Shown here: positions 63,409 through 64,000 of the stretch, one piece after another | How positions within the stretch are numbered: position 1 is the stretch's first letter | Layout: each line of letters opens with the position of its first letter | Assembly (NCBI GenBank): GCA_026014665.1 | Contig: JAOZHX010000012.1 | Span: 52,956-116,955, forward strand | Length of the DNA: 64,000 bases | From: Candidatus Bathyarchaeota archaeon | GTDB lineage: Archaea > Thermoproteota > Bathyarchaeia > Bathyarchaeales > Bathycorpusculaceae | Direction of reading: 5' to 3' | The notes under the pieces: generated by a model | What the model was told of the DNA's origin: nothing | The model's input: only the letters and a program-made list of their open reading frames with translations | The model's database searches: none | Made by a program: the position numbers and the translations under genes

Positions 63409-63567
63409 TGAGAACACCGAAATTCAGTTTATTCCGCATGTATCCATCATGAATAGATAGAAAAGCGCAAAGTTACTTTAAGCAAGTTAACTTTTCAAGA
63501 CTTGTTAATTCTGCTTTGCATGAAGTAAGCTGGAGTTAACAATCAGCGTTAATGGAATTTTCAAAAA

Positions 63568-63577
63568 ACTATAAAAT
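63568..63577 (+). promoter_or_regulatory. TATA-like element of GH5 gene
   Basis: ACTATAAAAT lies 48 bases before the ATG at 63625, leaving a leader of about 20 bases that holds GGAAGAGAG. Confidence 0.45.
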
Positions 63578-63624
63578 TGATCCATTCTAAATAGGTTTTC
63601 AAAATTTCAGGAAGAGAGAGATAA

Positions 63625-64000
63625 ATGAAAGCAAACAACTTAGCAAACATAGCGCACTTCATAAGCCTCAGAAAACTGTCAAAGCCTCTCGTCATCGGCA
63701 TCACGGCAATCTTTATGATTAGCATGATTGCAGCGCTTTCACCAAACACAGTGCAGGCAGCGACGTCTTCTTCGCCGTTGCATACCGTGGGACGCAGCGT
63801 AGTCGACGCAAACGGAAACACCGTCTACTTGCGCGGCGTAGGATTAGCCGGCGTAGCCCCCAACCTCATACTCTGGGGCAGCGGAAGCGGCGACTCGTGG
63901 GCAGTACAGTGGAACTACAACCCAACCGCAGTCATGGAACAAACCTTCAACGCACTCCAAAACCAGTGGCACGTAAACATGATACGCGTGTTCATCTACC
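63625..64000 (+). CDS. Secreted glycoside hydrolase, GH5-like (partial, cut by window end)
   Basis: The first 125 residues are visible. A basic N-terminus and a hydrophobic signal region ('KPLVIGITAIFMISMIAALSP', cleaved near 'VQA-ATS') lead to 'GRSVVDANGNTVYLRGVGLAG', the classic opening of GH5 cellulase/mannanase domains ('G..i.d..G..v.LrGvn'). 'NMIRVFIY' follows at the window end, in the position of the first catalytic-barrel strand ('vNvVRlp'). Substrate class (glucan or mannan) cannot be read from this part. RBS and TATA-like elements precede it. Confidence 0.85.
   Translation, partial: MKANNLANIAHFISLRKLSKPLVIGITAIFMISMIAALSPNTVQAATSSSPLHTVGRSVVDANGNTVYLRGVGLAGVAPNLILWGSGSGDSWAVQWNYNPTAVMEQTFNALQNQWHVNMIRVFIY

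Noticed and set aside
1..64000. CRISPR arrays, IS elements, rRNA genes, integrase and attachment sites
   Set aside because: No regularly spaced direct repeats, transposase or integrase frames, or rRNA-like sequence were seen on either strand.

Overview
The window looks like a chromosomal segment of an uncultured archaeon, most likely of the Bathyarchaeia/TACK group (inference). Archaeal markers are EF-1 alpha, archaeosine TgtA, a long Sm-like protein, a PAC2-family proteasome chaperone, aCPSF-type RNase, archaemetzincin, presenilin homologue, XPF-type nuclease, archaeal uL15-SecY-DUF106-Cmk order, an ADP-forming acyl-CoA synthetase subunit, a PolB2-type DNA polymerase, two UbiA prenyltransferases, TATA-like promoters with short or no leaders, and very frequent TTG/GTG starts.

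Layout. 1-2.0 kb: a small two-gene pair cut by the window edge, a hicBA toxin-antitoxin locus whose toxin gene carries two frameshifts, and acdB. 2.1-13.8 kb: a type IV pilus-like operon (ATPase, tandem-F membrane platform, five pilin-like or anchored surface proteins) ending in a prepilin peptidase. 14.1-18 kb: PfkB sugar kinase, GlmM and GlmU, i.e. UDP-GlcNAc synthesis. 19-30 kb: RNA and protein housekeeping (Sm-like protein, PAC2, TgtA, PHP esterase, aCPSF RNase, archaemetzincin, presenilin-like protease), a divergent pair of UbiA enzymes, tRNA-Pro(CGG), a membrane/secreted pair and an XPF nuclease. 30-32 kb: EF-1 alpha with two previously easy-to-miss small genes behind it. 32-40.4 kb: glycosyltransferase, GH2 beta-mannosidase, AglD-like flippase, radical SAM enzyme and a processive GT2. 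40.4-44.5 kb: the tail of the spc ribosomal operon (sHSP, uL15, SecY, an enlarged DUF106/EMC3-like insertase, Cmk). 45-48.3 kb: a PolB2-type polymerase with a small partner, and a DUF457 protein. 48.4-63.4 kb: a leftward surface-glycan cluster (three GT4, one GT2, a large multi-TM GT-C-like protein, a DUF2341/propeller surface protein, DUF362, Gfo/Idh, Wzx-like flippase). The right edge opens a secreted GH5-type glycosidase.

Common theme: the cell invests heavily in its surface. UDP-GlcNAc synthesis, two flippases, two polyprenyl-handling enzymes and at least seven glycosyltransferases could build glycans for the N-glycosylation sequons seen in the pilus and surface proteins, while GH2 and GH5 enzymes suggest use of external mannan or glucan.

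The strongest candidate for something undescribed is a dispersed 215-275 bp repeat family present three times (1001, 18673, 44874). It has a base-paired stem with a compensatory change and, in two copies, an uninterrupted, gap-free 57-codon frame. Other unusual items are a DUF106 protein with a fused extracellular domain, a beta-propeller inserted into DUF2341, a polymerase lacking one motif C aspartate, and a 51-codon apparently leaderless gene behind EF-1 alpha. No CRISPR array, IS element or rRNA gene was seen.
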